Source: JBMOKU01 sp049324315 (GTDB taxonomy: Bacteria > Bacillota > Clostridia > Peptostreptococcales > Thermotaleaceae). From it: a stretch of 64,000 nt of DNA. Positions within the stretch are counted from its first letter, which is position 1; each line of letters starts with the position of its first letter. The DNA lies in contig JBMOKU010000016.1 in NCBI GenBank assembly GCA_049324315.1, positions 53,695-117,694 on the forward strand, read 5' to 3'. Below the pieces are notes generated by a model. That model was not told the origin of the DNA. It saw only the letters and a program-made list of their open reading frames with translations, and did no database searches. Position numbers and translations under genes: made by a program. Positions 9,113 to 19,608 of the stretch are shown here, piece after piece.

Positions 9113-9136
9113 GGTAACGTTACCGGAAACGTTACT
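9113..9136. promoter_or_regulatory. two adjacent LacI-family operators
   Basis: GGTAACGTTACC (9113-9124, perfect palindrome) is directly followed by GGAAACGTTACT (9125-9136). Both have the central CG of LacI/GalR operators and sit 20 bases before the regulator start. This indicates autoregulation. I found no full copy before the binding-protein gene, only a half site (GTAACGTT) at about 10177. Confidence 0.75.
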
Positions 9137-9156
9137 AAAGAAAAGGAGTTTTGCTA

Positions 9157-10179
9157 ATGGACAATATAAATATCAAAGATATAGCGAAGATTGCCGGAGT
9201 AGGCGTCAGTACGGTTTCTCGTGTGATTAACAACCACCCGGATGTGAAGGGGGAAACGCGGGAAAGAATTATGAAAATTATTAGTGAATATAATTATATA
9301 CCGAATAATAGTGCAAGGAACCTGAAAAGGAATGTTGCCAAGGATATTGGTGTATTAGTGAAAGGCGGAATATATAACCCGTTTTTCTCCAGAATCATTC
9401 ACAATATTGAAGAAAAAATCAATGAAAAGGGCTATTCCATGATTCTTCATTACAATTTTGACAATACCAGTGACATTGATGCGGCCATAGAGCTAATTAA
9501 AGAAAAAAAGCTAAAGGGACTGATTTGTCTTGGAGGGGAGTTTGATCATATCAATGAGGAACAAATGGAAAGTATCAATACACCGATCGTTTTAGTTTCT
9601 ACGAAACCAGTGGAGGATGTGAATAAAAAATTCTTTTCAAGTGTGATTATTGATGATGAAAAGGCGGCCTATGAGGCGGTAGATTACTTATGCAAGTTGG
9701 GTCATCAGAGAATAGGAATTATTGCCAAAAGGGAAAACGATATCTCCATAGGTGTACGAAGACTTGAGGGATACAAGAAAGCTTTGAAAAAATACGGAAT
9801 TCCCTATGATGCAGCGTTTGTGGAGGAGGGCGAATATACGTTTGAATCAGGATATCAAGCCATGGAAAGGCTGCTAGATAAAGGATTGGAGCTAACAGCA
9901 GTTTTTGCGATATCAGATGTTATGGCCATCGGTGCTGCCAAGGCAATATTGAAGCGAGGCTTGAGGATACCGGAAGATATTTCTGTGGTAGGGTTCGATG
10001 GTATTGATTATGCAAAATATTTCCATCCGTCTATTACAACGGTAAAGCAGCCGGGGGAAAACATGGGCCAGAAGAGTGCAGAAATATTGTTTAGTATGAT
10101 TAAAAAGAAAGCAGAAAAGCAGCATGTGGTACTGAAGACAAAGCTGCTGGAAGGCGAATCTTGTAAAAGTATTTTGTAA
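9157..10179 (+). CDS. LacI/GalR-family regulator of the maltodextrin genes
   Basis: DNA-binding repressor of 341 residues. The N-terminal HTH-hinge reads NIKDIAKIAGVGVSTVSRVI, and the periplasmic-binding-like effector domain follows (VVGFDGIDYAKYFHP near 280). I start at ATG 9157 because AAAGGAG lies 8 bases upstream; TTG 9151 is too close to it. The next genes encode maltodextrin uptake and breakdown, so the likely effector is maltose or a dextrin. Its promoter carries two tandem operators. Confidence 0.85.
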   Translation: MDNINIKDIAKIAGVGVSTVSRVINNHPDVKGETRERIMKIISEYNYIPNNSARNLKRNVAKDIGVLVKGGIYNPFFSRIIHNIEEKINEKGYSMILHYNFDNTSDIDAAIELIKEKKLKGLICLGGEFDHINEEQMESINTPIVLVSTKPVEDVNKKFFSSVIIDDEKAAYEAVDYLCKLGHQRIGIIAKRENDISIGVRRLEGYKKALKKYGIPYDAAFVEEGEYTFESGYQAMERLLDKGLELTAVFAISDVMAIGAAKAILKRGLRIPEDISVVGFDGIDYAKYFHPSITTVKQPGENMGQKSAEILFSMIKKKAEKQHVVLKTKLLEGESCKSIL

Positions 10180-10438
10180 CGTTCAAAGGGGATATGGGAT
10201 TTAAATAAGTAAAGCACGGTTATTCATGCTATTCTGCCAATAAAGGGATGGCAGGAAGCAGTTATTCATAATATTGCTAAGGAATGGAGGGGATGCAATC
10301 GTTTTCGAGTATGGTACATAAGAGAAATACTATGAAAGAAAAAACCTTTGGCGCTGCAGGAAGCAAAAGGCGGATGCTTAATCGTATGGATCTTATATCC
10401 TAAAGTATGGCAGATAAAAAAATTTGAGGGGGATCATG
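10180..10438 (+). promoter_or_regulatory. leader of the maltodextrin operon
   Basis: A 259-base non-coding stretch. It contains a cre-like site, TGCAATCGTTTTCG (about 10294-10307), close to the catabolite-control consensus. There is also a direct repeat GTTATTCAT (10217 and 10259 regions) around an inverted repeat CTGCCA/TGGCAG. The promoter is not obvious. Catabolite control by CcpA is inferred only from the cre-like match. Confidence 0.35.
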
Positions 10439-11785
10439 ATGTTTAAAAGAAAGAAATCATTAGCATTGGGAATTTTAGTGATATTTGTGCTTTCAACCCT
10501 ATTGTTTGCGGCATGTTCACCAAAACAGCCTCAGGAGCAGGCGCCAGCACCCACAGAAAATGCTGAACCGGTAACCATTGATGTATTTCAGTTTAAGGTA
10601 GAAATTGCACAGCAGTTGGAGGAAGCGGCCAGAGCTTATGAAGCACAGAATGAAAATGTAAAGATTAATATCCAGACAGTGGGCGGCGGTGACGACTATG
10701 GTGCTGCGTTAAGAGCCAAGGTTCAGTCTGGAAGTGAACCGGATATTTTCAATATCGGCGGACCACAGGATGTAGAAGACTGGATGGATAGGCTTGAAGA
10801 CTTATCAGATCAGCCATGGGTTGATTTAGCCCTCGACGGTGTTCTATCCGGCGTTACAGTAGATAATAAGATATATGCTTTACCATTTAACATTGAAGGG
10901 TATGGTTTTGTATATAATAAAGGAATTTTTGAAGCAGCAGGAATTGACGCTGGGAAAATTGTGGATTATGCAAGCTTGGAAGCAGCAGTAAAGACATTAG
11001 ATGCAAAAATCAAGGGCGGCGAATTAAAAGAAAAATATCCTCACCTTGAAGCCGTATTCGAATATGCAGCAAAAGAAACTTGGGTAACCGGCTTACATAC
11101 TTCGAATGTGGCGTTCTCTCAAGAATTTGCAAGTTCACTTGATTCCTACAGTGCAAAAAAAGCTGAATTCAAATATGGGGATCAGTTAAAACAATTAATT
11201 GATCTGCAGGCCAATTACTCACCGAATGCAAAATCAAAAGGAAAACTGAATGCTGTAGACTATAGTACACAGGTGGAACAAGGGCTGGCTATTGAACGAG
11301 TGGCCATCATTCAGCAAGGGAACTGGGTATATGGTGGTGTTAAAGCCATTGATGAAAATGTTGCGAACAATCTAGATATTCTGCCAATGCCAATTGTTGG
11401 TGCAAAAGAAGACGCTATCCCTGTTGGCGTTCCTATGCATTGGGCAGTTAATAAGAAGAGCAGTGACGAAAAGAAACAGGCAGCGAAAGATTTCTTAAAC
11501 TGGTTGTACACATCAGAAGAAGGTAAAGATTATATTGTGAATCAATTCTTCTTTATACCACCGCTCAAGGGGTATGAAAATTATGAACCAAAAGATTCCC
11601 TTGGTATGGCTGTAAAGAGATATGCTGAGCAAGGCAAGACAATGCCATGGGTATTTATGGGTTATCCTACAGGATGGGGTATGGACGTTTTAGGTGTAAA
11701 CATCCAAAAATATTTAGCTGGTGAATTTACGTGGGAGCAAGTAGTTTCCGAATCACAAGCAAAGTGGGAAGAAGTTAGACAATAA
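10439..11785 (+). CDS. malE: maltodextrin ABC transporter, substrate-binding lipoprotein
   Basis: Captures maltodextrins outside the membrane for the two permeases that follow. A lipoprotein signal peptide ends in the lipobox LFAAC near residue 26, followed by a low-complexity linker rich in Q, A and P. The mature part is a family-1 solute-binding protein. ATG 10439 is chosen because GAGGGGG is 6 bases upstream; ATG 10436 and TTG 10424 are alternatives. Specificity is inferred from the neighbours, which act on alpha-1,4-glucans. Confidence 0.85.
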   Translation: MFKRKKSLALGILVIFVLSTLLFAACSPKQPQEQAPAPTENAEPVTIDVFQFKVEIAQQLEEAARAYEAQNENVKINIQTVGGGDDYGAALRAKVQSGSEPDIFNIGGPQDVEDWMDRLEDLSDQPWVDLALDGVLSGVTVDNKIYALPFNIEGYGFVYNKGIFEAAGIDAGKIVDYASLEAAVKTLDAKIKGGELKEKYPHLEAVFEYAAKETWVTGLHTSNVAFSQEFASSLDSYSAKKAEFKYGDQLKQLIDLQANYSPNAKSKGKLNAVDYSTQVEQGLAIERVAIIQQGNWVYGGVKAIDENVANNLDILPMPIVGAKEDAIPVGVPMHWAVNKKSSDEKKQAAKDFLNWLYTSEEGKDYIVNQFFFIPPLKGYENYEPKDSLGMAVKRYAEQGKTMPWVFMGYPTGWGMDVLGVNIQKYLAGEFTWEQVVSESQAKWEEVRQ

Positions 11786-11836
11786 TTAAGATTAAAGGGG
11801 GGATATGCCCCCCTAATTCTATATAAGGAGGCCTTT

Positions 11837-12703
11837 ATGAAAAATTCAAAGTTATGGTTTGGTTTTTTCATCGGCCCGGCACTGCTTGCCTTTACGATCG
11901 TTGTTATACTACCCATGTTTCTTGGAATCTACTATTCCTTTACAAACTGGAACGGCATCAATAACGCAGCTAGCTGGGTTGGGATTAGCAATTATATAAA
12001 GATATTTACACAGGACAAAGAATTTTATGATGCGTTCATTTTTACTGCAAAGTTTGCTTTTGTATCCGTTATAACCATCAATGTGATGGGATTTGGACTG
12101 GCACTATTGACAACAAGGGGGCTAAAAATTAGCAACTTTTTACGGACAGTTTTCTTTATGCCAAACTTAATTGGGGGCTTGATCCTGGGATTTGTATGGC
12201 AGTTCATTTTTACGAAGGCTTTTGATGCGTTAGGAAGCAAACTAGGCGTTGAATTTCTTAGAGGATGGCTGTCGGATACGACTACCGGATTTTGGGGATT
12301 GGTTATCTTAATGTCTTGGCAAATGGCCGGGTACATGATGGTCATCTACATTGCATCCATTGAAAATATTCCTGAATCGCTGATTGAAGCAGCAGAAATT
12401 GACGGAGCCAACAGCTGGCAGCAGTTAATCCACATTATTATTCCTATGGTAGTACCGGCCTTTACGGTAGGTATCTTCCTGACATTATCCAACTCTTTTA
12501 AGCTGTTTGATCAAAACTTGGCCTTAACCAATGGAGGGCCCTTTAATTCTACGCAAATGTTGGCCTTGAATATCTATAAAACAGGATTTGTTTTTAATAC
12601 CTTTGGATTGGCACAAACGAAAGCAGTAATTTTCCTAATTACCGTTGCAGTCATTACACTAACGCAAGTATATTACAGTAAAAATCGGGAGGTGGAGATG
12701 TAA
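11837..12703 (+). CDS. malF: maltodextrin ABC transporter permease (MalF-type)
   Basis: Six-helix MalF/UgpA-type membrane permease of 288 residues. The cytoplasmic EAA loop reads ESLIEAAEIDGANSWQQLIH near residue 184. The GGAGG site precedes ATG 11837. Its stop overlaps the next start as TAATG, so the pair is translationally coupled. It lacks the long periplasmic insertion of enteric MalF. Confidence 0.88.
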   Translation: MKNSKLWFGFFIGPALLAFTIVVILPMFLGIYYSFTNWNGINNAASWVGISNYIKIFTQDKEFYDAFIFTAKFAFVSVITINVMGFGLALLTTRGLKISNFLRTVFFMPNLIGGLILGFVWQFIFTKAFDALGSKLGVEFLRGWLSDTTTGFWGLVILMSWQMAGYMMVIYIASIENIPESLIEAAEIDGANSWQQLIHIIIPMVVPAFTVGIFLTLSNSFKLFDQNLALTNGGPFNSTQMLALNIYKTGFVFNTFGLAQTKAVIFLITVAVITLTQVYYSKNREVEM

Positions 12704-13530
12704 TGCCTGATAAAAAGAGAAAAAAAGCCACATATTTACTGGTAGGTATGTTCGTTGCATTACTCTACTTAGCTCCTTTTTATCTTGTGGTAACAAATTC
12801 TTTTAAAATTCAAAAGGGGATTTTTTTCAATATTATGGGCTTGCCTTTTGGGGAATTCTTCACCTTAAAAAATTATGGAGAGGCCTTTCGAGAATTGAAT
12901 TTTATCCATTCATTCTTGAATTCCCTGGCAATAACCGTATCCAGTACCATCATTATCATCATTTTTGCATCAATGGCTGCATGGATGCTGGTGAGGACAA
13001 AAACGAAATACAGTGCTTTTCTTTTTTTCTTATTTACTGCAGCTATGCTGGTTCCGTTTCAATCCGTTATGCTGCCGCTGGTTAGGATTATGGGGAAAAT
13101 TGGATTTTTAAATCCCTTCGGTTTAGTATTTATGTACTTAGGCTTCGGTTCCAGTTTGTCAATCATGCTGTATCACGGTTTTATAAAGAGCATACCTGTG
13201 GAACTGGAAGAGGCTGCTATTATTGACGGATGCAGCAGGCTCCAGGTATTCTGGTATATTGTTTTTCCACTACTAAAACCGATTACTGTAACGGTTAGTA
13301 TATTGAATGTTATGTGGATATGGAATGACTTCCTGCTGCCACAGTTGGTTATCAACAAACCGGAATGGCATACCATTCCTTTAAAGATGTTCTTTTTCTT
13401 CGGGCAGTATTCAAAACAGTGGCATTTAGCTTTGGCTGGACTGGTTATTGCTATGATTCCCATTATCATATTCTATTTCATTATGCAAAAACATATTATT
13501 AAAGGGATTACCCAAGGGTCAATAAAATAA
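12703..13530 (+). CDS. malG: maltodextrin ABC transporter permease (MalG-type)
   Basis: Partner permease of 275 residues with six predicted helices. The EAA loop ELEEAAIIDGCSRLQVFWY is near residue 167. It begins inside the stop of the previous gene. No ATPase gene is in the operon. As in many Firmicutes, a shared MsmX/MalK-type ATPase encoded elsewhere is inferred. Confidence 0.88.
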   Translation: MPDKKRKKATYLLVGMFVALLYLAPFYLVVTNSFKIQKGIFFNIMGLPFGEFFTLKNYGEAFRELNFIHSFLNSLAITVSSTIIIIIFASMAAWMLVRTKTKYSAFLFFLFTAAMLVPFQSVMLPLVRIMGKIGFLNPFGLVFMYLGFGSSLSIMLYHGFIKSIPVELEEAAIIDGCSRLQVFWYIVFPLLKPITVTVSILNVMWIWNDFLLPQLVINKPEWHTIPLKMFFFFGQYSKQWHLALAGLVIAMIPIIIFYFIMQKHIIKGITQGSIK

Positions 13531-13549
13531 GAGATGAGGAAGATGTAGG

Positions 13550-15703
13550 GTGAAGGTGTTTAGAATCAATGAACATATTATGCAGTACAGGTTTGGAGAA
13601 CCTATAGAAACAGATAGCGTTGTGTTAAAAGGGGAAGAAGTTCAAAAGGGGTATTTGGATTTCTTAACAATCGAAGTAGACGAAACTATTCGAGTGCGAT
13701 ATAAAATGGATACGGAAGATATTATTTTGGGGCTAGGCGAAAACCAAAGGGGGATGAACAGGCGGGGCGGAATTTATGAGTCTTATTGTACAGACGACCC
13801 AAACCATACACCGAATAAGAGGTCATTATACGGAGCCCATAATTTTTTGATGGTGGATGGGAAAAAGAAGTTTGGCATATTTATTGATTTTCCAAGTAAA
13901 GTTATCTTTGATATTGGTTTTGCCCATAGGGATTACTTGGATATTCGCATTGAAGGAAAACATGCAGATATTTATGTGATAGAACAAGTTGGACGAAGGG
14001 AAATCGTGAGGAATTTTCTAATGTTAATCTGTGACGGATATGCACCACCAAAGTGGGCTTTCGGCTATCAACAAAGCAGGTGGAGCTATCCCAACGGGAA
14101 GGAAGTAGAAAAGATTGTTGATAGCTTCGTAGAACATAACATTCCATGCGACGCTGTCTATTTGGATATAGATTACATGGAAGACTTTAAGGATTTTACG
14201 GTAGATAAGAATAGATTCCCTGATTTTGAAGGATTTGTAAAAAGAATAAAAGACAAAGGCTTCCGATTGATCCCGATTATTGATGCAGGGGTTAAAATTG
14301 AGAAAGGCTATGATGTTTATGAAGAAGGAATCAAAAAGAAATACTTCTGTGTAGATCAGAAGGATGAGCCTTTTGTGGCGGCGGTATGGCCGGGGCGGGT
14401 ACACTTTCCCGATTTCCTGAACCCTGATGTGAGAAAATGGTTTGGCCTAAAGTATCAAATACTGACGGATTGCGGTATTGAGGGATTTTGGAACGACATG
14501 AATGAACCGGCAATTTTCTATACAGAGAGAGGGTTGCAGCAGGCATTCAACCGAGCTTCACAATCTGTTGATGAAAATTTAGACATTTACTCATTTTTTC
14601 AGCTAAAGGACACATTTGACAGCTTAATGAATAATCTCGAGGACCATAAAAGCTTTTATCATTATATGAATGGTAAAAAGGTAAATCATTATGATGTGCA
14701 TAATCTGTATGGTTTTAATATGACCCGGGCAGCGGCTGAGGGATTAAAAGAAATATGCACCAATAAACGATATTTATTATTTTCTCGGGCCTCTTATATT
14801 GGTATGCACAGATATTCCGGCATCTGGACAGGAGATAATCATTCCTGGTGGGAGCATATCCTATTAAATGTAAAAATGATGCCCGCTTTGAATATGTGTG
14901 GCTTTCTATATGCAGGTGCGGATACCGGAGGTTTCAATGAAGATGCTAATGAACAATTGCTTATCCGATGGATGCAGTTCAGTTTGTTTACTCCTTTGTT
15001 TAGAAACCATGCAGCCATGGGGACCAGGCAGCAGGAGCCTTTTGCCTATGATGAGGAAAGCATAAGAATCATGCGGAGTGTTATCATGCTGAGATATGCA
15101 TTAGTACCCTATCTGTACGCGGAGTATATGAAGGCACTCATCCATAAAGATGTATATTTTGCACCCCTGTCCTTTGACTACAATGATGAAATGTCACGGA
15201 GGACGGAAAGCCAAGTGCTGGTGGGAGAATCACTGATGGCAGCTCCCGTCTGCGAAGAAAATGCAAAGGGCAGATATGTTTGGCTGCCGGAGGATATGCT
15301 TTTATGGAGGGCAGTAGATTATAGGGTAAGGTCTTTCAAGGTCATGAATAAAGGACACCACTATATAAATGTCATGCTGAATGAAACACCGATTTTCATA
15401 CGAAAAAACAAACTGCTGGTCATAGGATGCCATGCTCAAAATGTAGAATCTTTGAATACCGATGAATTGACAGTAATTGGCTTTGTAAAAGATGAGGCAG
15501 CATATGTCTATTATGACGACGACGGGAAAACAGAAGATTTCAAAAAGGGTAAGTATTGGGAAATGACCATAAAGGTTCAAAAGTGTGGAGAAGATTTTCA
15601 AATTACCGTTGACCATGGCGGAAACACAAAGGTTAAGAAACTAAATTTTGAAATTGTAGATGAGAATGGACATTTATTCCGTAAGACCATGGCATTTGAA
15701 TAG
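13550..15703 (+). CDS. GH31 alpha-glucosidase
   Basis: Glycoside hydrolase family 31, 717 residues, no signal peptide. It therefore acts on imported maltodextrins in the cytoplasm, releasing glucose from non-reducing ends. The catalytic nucleophile lies in GFWNDMNEP near residue 318, and the GADTGGF segment near 461 carries the usual acid/base region. DAVYLDIDYM near 202 is another family signature. The start is GTG 13550. Family members range from maltase to isomaltase and xylosidase; maltase is inferred from the operon. Confidence 0.88.
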   Translation: MKVFRINEHIMQYRFGEPIETDSVVLKGEEVQKGYLDFLTIEVDETIRVRYKMDTEDIILGLGENQRGMNRRGGIYESYCTDDPNHTPNKRSLYGAHNFLMVDGKKKFGIFIDFPSKVIFDIGFAHRDYLDIRIEGKHADIYVIEQVGRREIVRNFLMLICDGYAPPKWAFGYQQSRWSYPNGKEVEKIVDSFVEHNIPCDAVYLDIDYMEDFKDFTVDKNRFPDFEGFVKRIKDKGFRLIPIIDAGVKIEKGYDVYEEGIKKKYFCVDQKDEPFVAAVWPGRVHFPDFLNPDVRKWFGLKYQILTDCGIEGFWNDMNEPAIFYTERGLQQAFNRASQSVDENLDIYSFFQLKDTFDSLMNNLEDHKSFYHYMNGKKVNHYDVHNLYGFNMTRAAAEGLKEICTNKRYLLFSRASYIGMHRYSGIWTGDNHSWWEHILLNVKMMPALNMCGFLYAGADTGGFNEDANEQLLIRWMQFSLFTPLFRNHAAMGTRQQEPFAYDEESIRIMRSVIMLRYALVPYLYAEYMKALIHKDVYFAPLSFDYNDEMSRRTESQVLVGESLMAAPVCEENAKGRYVWLPEDMLLWRAVDYRVRSFKVMNKGHHYINVMLNETPIFIRKNKLLVIGCHAQNVESLNTDELTVIGFVKDEAAYVYYDDDGKTEDFKKGKYWEMTIKVQKCGEDFQITVDHGGNTKVKKLNFEIVDENGHLFRKTMAFE

Positions 15704-15730
15704 TAAGTATGAGGGTAAAGGGGAAATAAC

Positions 15731-17209
15731 ATGATTACAAGAAGTAGTGGAATATTAATGCATATTACATCTTTACCGAGTCCCTATGGGATCGGAACCT
15801 TCGGAAAAGAAGCCTTTGACTTTGTAGATTTTTTGGTGAGGGCAGGTCAGCGATATTGGCAGATGCTGCCTTTAGGACCAACAGGGTATGGGGATTCGCC
15901 TTACCAATCATTCTCAACTTTTGCAGGCAATCCGTATATGATTGATTTTGATTTACTGGTGGAAGAAGGACTTCTGGATCAAGAGGATTTTGCATCGATC
16001 GATTTTGGAAACGATGAACAATCTGTAGATTTTGGGAAAATATATAAAAACAAAATCCCTGTTTTAAGAAAAGCTTTTGCTAGGGGGAAAAACAAATATA
16101 AAGCTTCTTTCAGCAAATTTAAAAAAGAAAATCAAAGTTGGCTGGCAGATTACGGACTCTATATGGCTGTAAAGACTCATTTCGAATTAAAATCCTGGGT
16201 AGAATGGGATGAAGATATAAAACTGAGAGAAGAAAAAGCGATGAAATATTTTAAAAAGGAATTTCGGGAAGAAATTGATTTTTGGTCTTTTCTGCAGTTC
16301 TTGTTTTTTAGGCAATGGATGAAACTAAAGAAATATGCCAATAAGAAGGGGATTCGGATTATTGGTGATATCCCCATATATGTAGCTGAGGACAGCGCGG
16401 ATACTTGGGCAAACAGCGATATTTTCTTGTTGGATGAAAAGAAGGCACCTGTTAAGGTTTCCGGCTGCCCACCGGATGCCTTTTCTAAGACAGGACAGCT
16501 ATGGGGAAATCCAATTTACTGTTGGGACACCCTGGAGAAAAGGAATTATGATTGGTGGGGAGAGCGTATCCTGGGTAATATGAAGCTGTATGATGTCATT
16601 CGCTTGGATCACTTCAGGGGATTTGAATCCTATTGGGAAATCCCTTATGGAGAAAAAACTGCAGTGAACGGCAGGTGGGTTAAAGGTCCTGGTATTAAGC
16701 TATTCAATGCAATAAAAGAGGCTTTAGGACCAATCGATATGATTGCTGAAGATTTAGGTTATTTAACGGAGGAGGTCATTGATTTCCGTGAAGAAGCAGG
16801 CTACCCCGGCATGAAGGTTTTGCAGTTTGCTTTTGACACCAGAGAGGAAAGCGACTACTTACCCCACAACTATGATAAAAATTGCGTTGTATATACCGGC
16901 ACCCACGATAACGATACAGCGATGGGCTGGCTGCAGCATGGTAGAAAGAAGGATGTTCAGCATGCTATCAAGTACTTAAGATTAAATGATGATGAAGGAT
17001 ATCATTGGGGATTCATCCGTGGTGCTTGGAGTTCTGTAGGGAATTTGGCCGTTGCACAAATGCAGGATTTTCTGGGACTAGGCAGTGAGGCGAGAATGAA
17101 CATACCTTCTACCATCGGTAGCAACTGGAAATGGAGAGCCAAAAAAGGAGAAATTACGGAGGCACTTGCAGACAAAATAAGGGAAATAACAAAGCTGTAC
17201 GGGAGGTAG
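15731..17209 (+). CDS. malQ: 4-alpha-glucanotransferase (amylomaltase, GH77)
   Basis: Disproportionates maltodextrins, moving glucan segments and releasing glucose. It makes chains long enough for the phosphorylase encoded next. It has 492 residues, the usual bacterial size. GH77 features include QMLPLGPTGYGDSPYQS near residue 44, IGDIPIYVAEDSADTW near 212, the nucleophile in DVIRLDHFRGFESYW near 292, the acid/base in IAEDLG near 337 and YTGTHDNDT near 388. It starts 27 bases after the glucosidase. Confidence 0.95.
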   Translation: MITRSSGILMHITSLPSPYGIGTFGKEAFDFVDFLVRAGQRYWQMLPLGPTGYGDSPYQSFSTFAGNPYMIDFDLLVEEGLLDQEDFASIDFGNDEQSVDFGKIYKNKIPVLRKAFARGKNKYKASFSKFKKENQSWLADYGLYMAVKTHFELKSWVEWDEDIKLREEKAMKYFKKEFREEIDFWSFLQFLFFRQWMKLKKYANKKGIRIIGDIPIYVAEDSADTWANSDIFLLDEKKAPVKVSGCPPDAFSKTGQLWGNPIYCWDTLEKRNYDWWGERILGNMKLYDVIRLDHFRGFESYWEIPYGEKTAVNGRWVKGPGIKLFNAIKEALGPIDMIAEDLGYLTEEVIDFREEAGYPGMKVLQFAFDTREESDYLPHNYDKNCVVYTGTHDNDTAMGWLQHGRKKDVQHAIKYLRLNDDEGYHWGFIRGAWSSVGNLAVAQMQDFLGLGSEARMNIPSTIGSNWKWRAKKGEITEALADKIREITKLYGR

Positions 17210-17216
17210 AATAGGA

Positions 17217-19589
17217 ATGCTAGAATGTAATAGATTTAAGGAAAGCATTGAACGAGTGATGAAAGCGGATTTTGGTAAAACCATTGAAAAAGCTGAAAAA
17301 TGGGAAACCTATTATGCAGTTTCCAAAGCAATCATGGAATATATAGCGGATGACTGGGTGAAGACAACCGAAGAATACGCTACAGGAAAGCAAGCATATT
17401 ATTTGTCTGCGGAATTTCTCATGGGTAGAGCTTTTGGCAATAATTTATTAAATCTAGGCATTTATGCTGAGGTAAAAAAAGTTCTGGACGAATTTGGCAT
17501 GGATATCAATTATGTGGAAGAAAGCGAAGAAGATGCAGGATTAGGTAACGGAGGGCTTGGAAGATTGGCGGCATGCTTTTTAGATTCCTGTGCAGTATTG
17601 AATCTTCCGGTCACAGGCTATGGTATTCGGTATCAATATGGTATCTTTAAACAAAAATTCGAAAATGGATTTCAGAAAGAAGAAGCTGACGATTGGCTAA
17701 AGCATGGTGATCCATGGTCCATACGAAGGAGTGAAGATGAGGTAATTGTTTCGTTCAAAGATGGAAAGGTAAGGGCTGTACCCTATGATATGCCGATCAT
17801 TGGATACGATACAAACAATGTCAACACCCTAAGGCTATGGCAGGCGGAACCTATATCAAACTTTGATTTTCACTTGTTTAATGATCAAGAGTACGAAGAA
17901 GCAGTTAGCGAAAAAAATAGAGCAGAGGATATATCAAGGGTATTGTATCCTAACGACTCTAAAAAAGAAGGAAAATTTTTAAGACTAAAGCAGCAGTACT
18001 TTTTTGTTTCCGCGTCGCTGCAGGATATGGTAAGGAAATTTAAAAAGACCAACCGTTCCATAGAAGATTTTGCAGCATACCATGCAGTGCAGCTTAATGA
18101 TACCCATCCGGTTGTAGCCATACCTGAATTGATGCGTATCTTGACGGATGAAGAGGGTATTTCCTGGGAAAAGGCTTGGGCGATTACCCAACAAACCTTT
18201 GCGTATACGAATCATACCATTATGGCTGAAGCCCTTGAACAGTGGGATGTGAAGCTCTTCAAAAAACTTTTACCAAGGATTTATGAGATTATTGAAGAAA
18301 TACATGAAAGGTTTAGCGAGGAGTTACAAGAAAGAGGCTTTTCTGCTGAGAGGATTAAGTCGATGGAGATTATCTCAGGGGGCAGAATCAGAATGGCGTG
18401 GCTGGCTATTTATGGTACCCATACGACAAACGGCGTAGCAGCTTTGCATACGGATATCCTTAAGTATCAAGAATTAAAAGATTGGTATGAAATATATCCT
18501 GAACGGTTCCAAAATAAAACCAATGGTGTTACCCAGAGGCGGTGGCTTGCCCTATGTAATAAGGAATTAGGCGAATTTATTACAGCATTGCTGGGAACGA
18601 ATAGATGGACTACAGATCTAATGGAATTAAAAGAACTGGAGAGATTCGCGAAGGATGAAAAAGTATTGAGCCGCTTCTTGGAAATCAAGCGTGAAAAGAA
18701 AATAAAGTTGGCCTCATATATTTTGGAACATGAGGGAATTTACATTAATCCAGACTCTATTTTTGACATTCAGATTAAAAGATTGCATGAGTATAAGCGA
18801 CAGCTTCTAAATGCCATTCATATTGTTGATTTATACTTTAATCTTAAAGAAAATCCACAGTTGGACGTCGTTCCAAGAACCTTTATCTTTGGTGCAAAGG
18901 CGGCACCGGGATATGTAAGGGCCAAAAGCATTATTAAGTTTATTAATGAGATTGCAAGGCGTGTAAATAATGATCCTGATGTTAATGAGAAAATAAAAGT
19001 TGTATTTGTACAAAACTATAGAGTATCCTATGCTGAAAAACTTTTTCCTGCTGCGGATGTGTCCGAACAGATATCCACAGCCGGGAAAGAGGCTTCCGGT
19101 ACAGGGAATATGAAGTTTATGATGAATGGAACGCCAACAATAGGTACCTATGATGGAGCCAATGTTGAAATCGTACAAGAGGCCGGGGAAGAAAATAACT
19201 TTATTTTCGGTGCAAGAACAGAAGAATTAGAAGCAATAAAAGACTGCTATGATCCGCTGCAGTACTATGAAAATGTACCAGGTCTAAAGCGGGCTATCGA
19301 TAGTCTTATAGATGGGACCTTTGATGATGGTGGAACAGGTATGTTTGAGGAATTGCATCGATCACTATTGAAGGGAGCCAGCTGGCATAAACCAGACAAT
19401 TACTTTATATTGAGGGATTTTGATGAATATAGAGAGGCACAGAAGCTGGTTGACAGAGCATATAGAGATAGATACCAATGGGCAAAAATGTGTTTGTTGA
19501 ACATGACTAATTCAGGTAAATTCAGTAGCGACAGAACCATAAAGGAATATGCTGAAAAGATATGGCATATTGAAGCAAAGAAAATTTAG
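17217..19589 (+). CDS. glgP: glycogen/maltodextrin phosphorylase (GT35)
   Basis: Releases glucose-1-phosphate from alpha-1,4-glucans using phosphate and PLP. It has 790 residues, as expected for the bacterial family. The PLP lysine lies in EASGTGNMKFMMNGTP near residue 630. The glycine-rich GLGNGGLGRLAACFLDS is near 108. It is the last gene of the maltodextrin operon and starts 7 bases after malQ. Together with malQ it converts imported dextrins to glucose and glucose-1-phosphate. Confidence 0.95.
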   Translation: MLECNRFKESIERVMKADFGKTIEKAEKWETYYAVSKAIMEYIADDWVKTTEEYATGKQAYYLSAEFLMGRAFGNNLLNLGIYAEVKKVLDEFGMDINYVEESEEDAGLGNGGLGRLAACFLDSCAVLNLPVTGYGIRYQYGIFKQKFENGFQKEEADDWLKHGDPWSIRRSEDEVIVSFKDGKVRAVPYDMPIIGYDTNNVNTLRLWQAEPISNFDFHLFNDQEYEEAVSEKNRAEDISRVLYPNDSKKEGKFLRLKQQYFFVSASLQDMVRKFKKTNRSIEDFAAYHAVQLNDTHPVVAIPELMRILTDEEGISWEKAWAITQQTFAYTNHTIMAEALEQWDVKLFKKLLPRIYEIIEEIHERFSEELQERGFSAERIKSMEIISGGRIRMAWLAIYGTHTTNGVAALHTDILKYQELKDWYEIYPERFQNKTNGVTQRRWLALCNKELGEFITALLGTNRWTTDLMELKELERFAKDEKVLSRFLEIKREKKIKLASYILEHEGIYINPDSIFDIQIKRLHEYKRQLLNAIHIVDLYFNLKENPQLDVVPRTFIFGAKAAPGYVRAKSIIKFINEIARRVNNDPDVNEKIKVVFVQNYRVSYAEKLFPAADVSEQISTAGKEASGTGNMKFMMNGTPTIGTYDGANVEIVQEAGEENNFIFGARTEELEAIKDCYDPLQYYENVPGLKRAIDSLIDGTFDDGGTGMFEELHRSLLKGASWHKPDNYFILRDFDEYREAQKLVDRAYRDRYQWAKMCLLNMTNSGKFSSDRTIKEYAEKIWHIEAKKI

Positions 19590-19608
19590 TTTCTTCAATG
19601 ATAACATG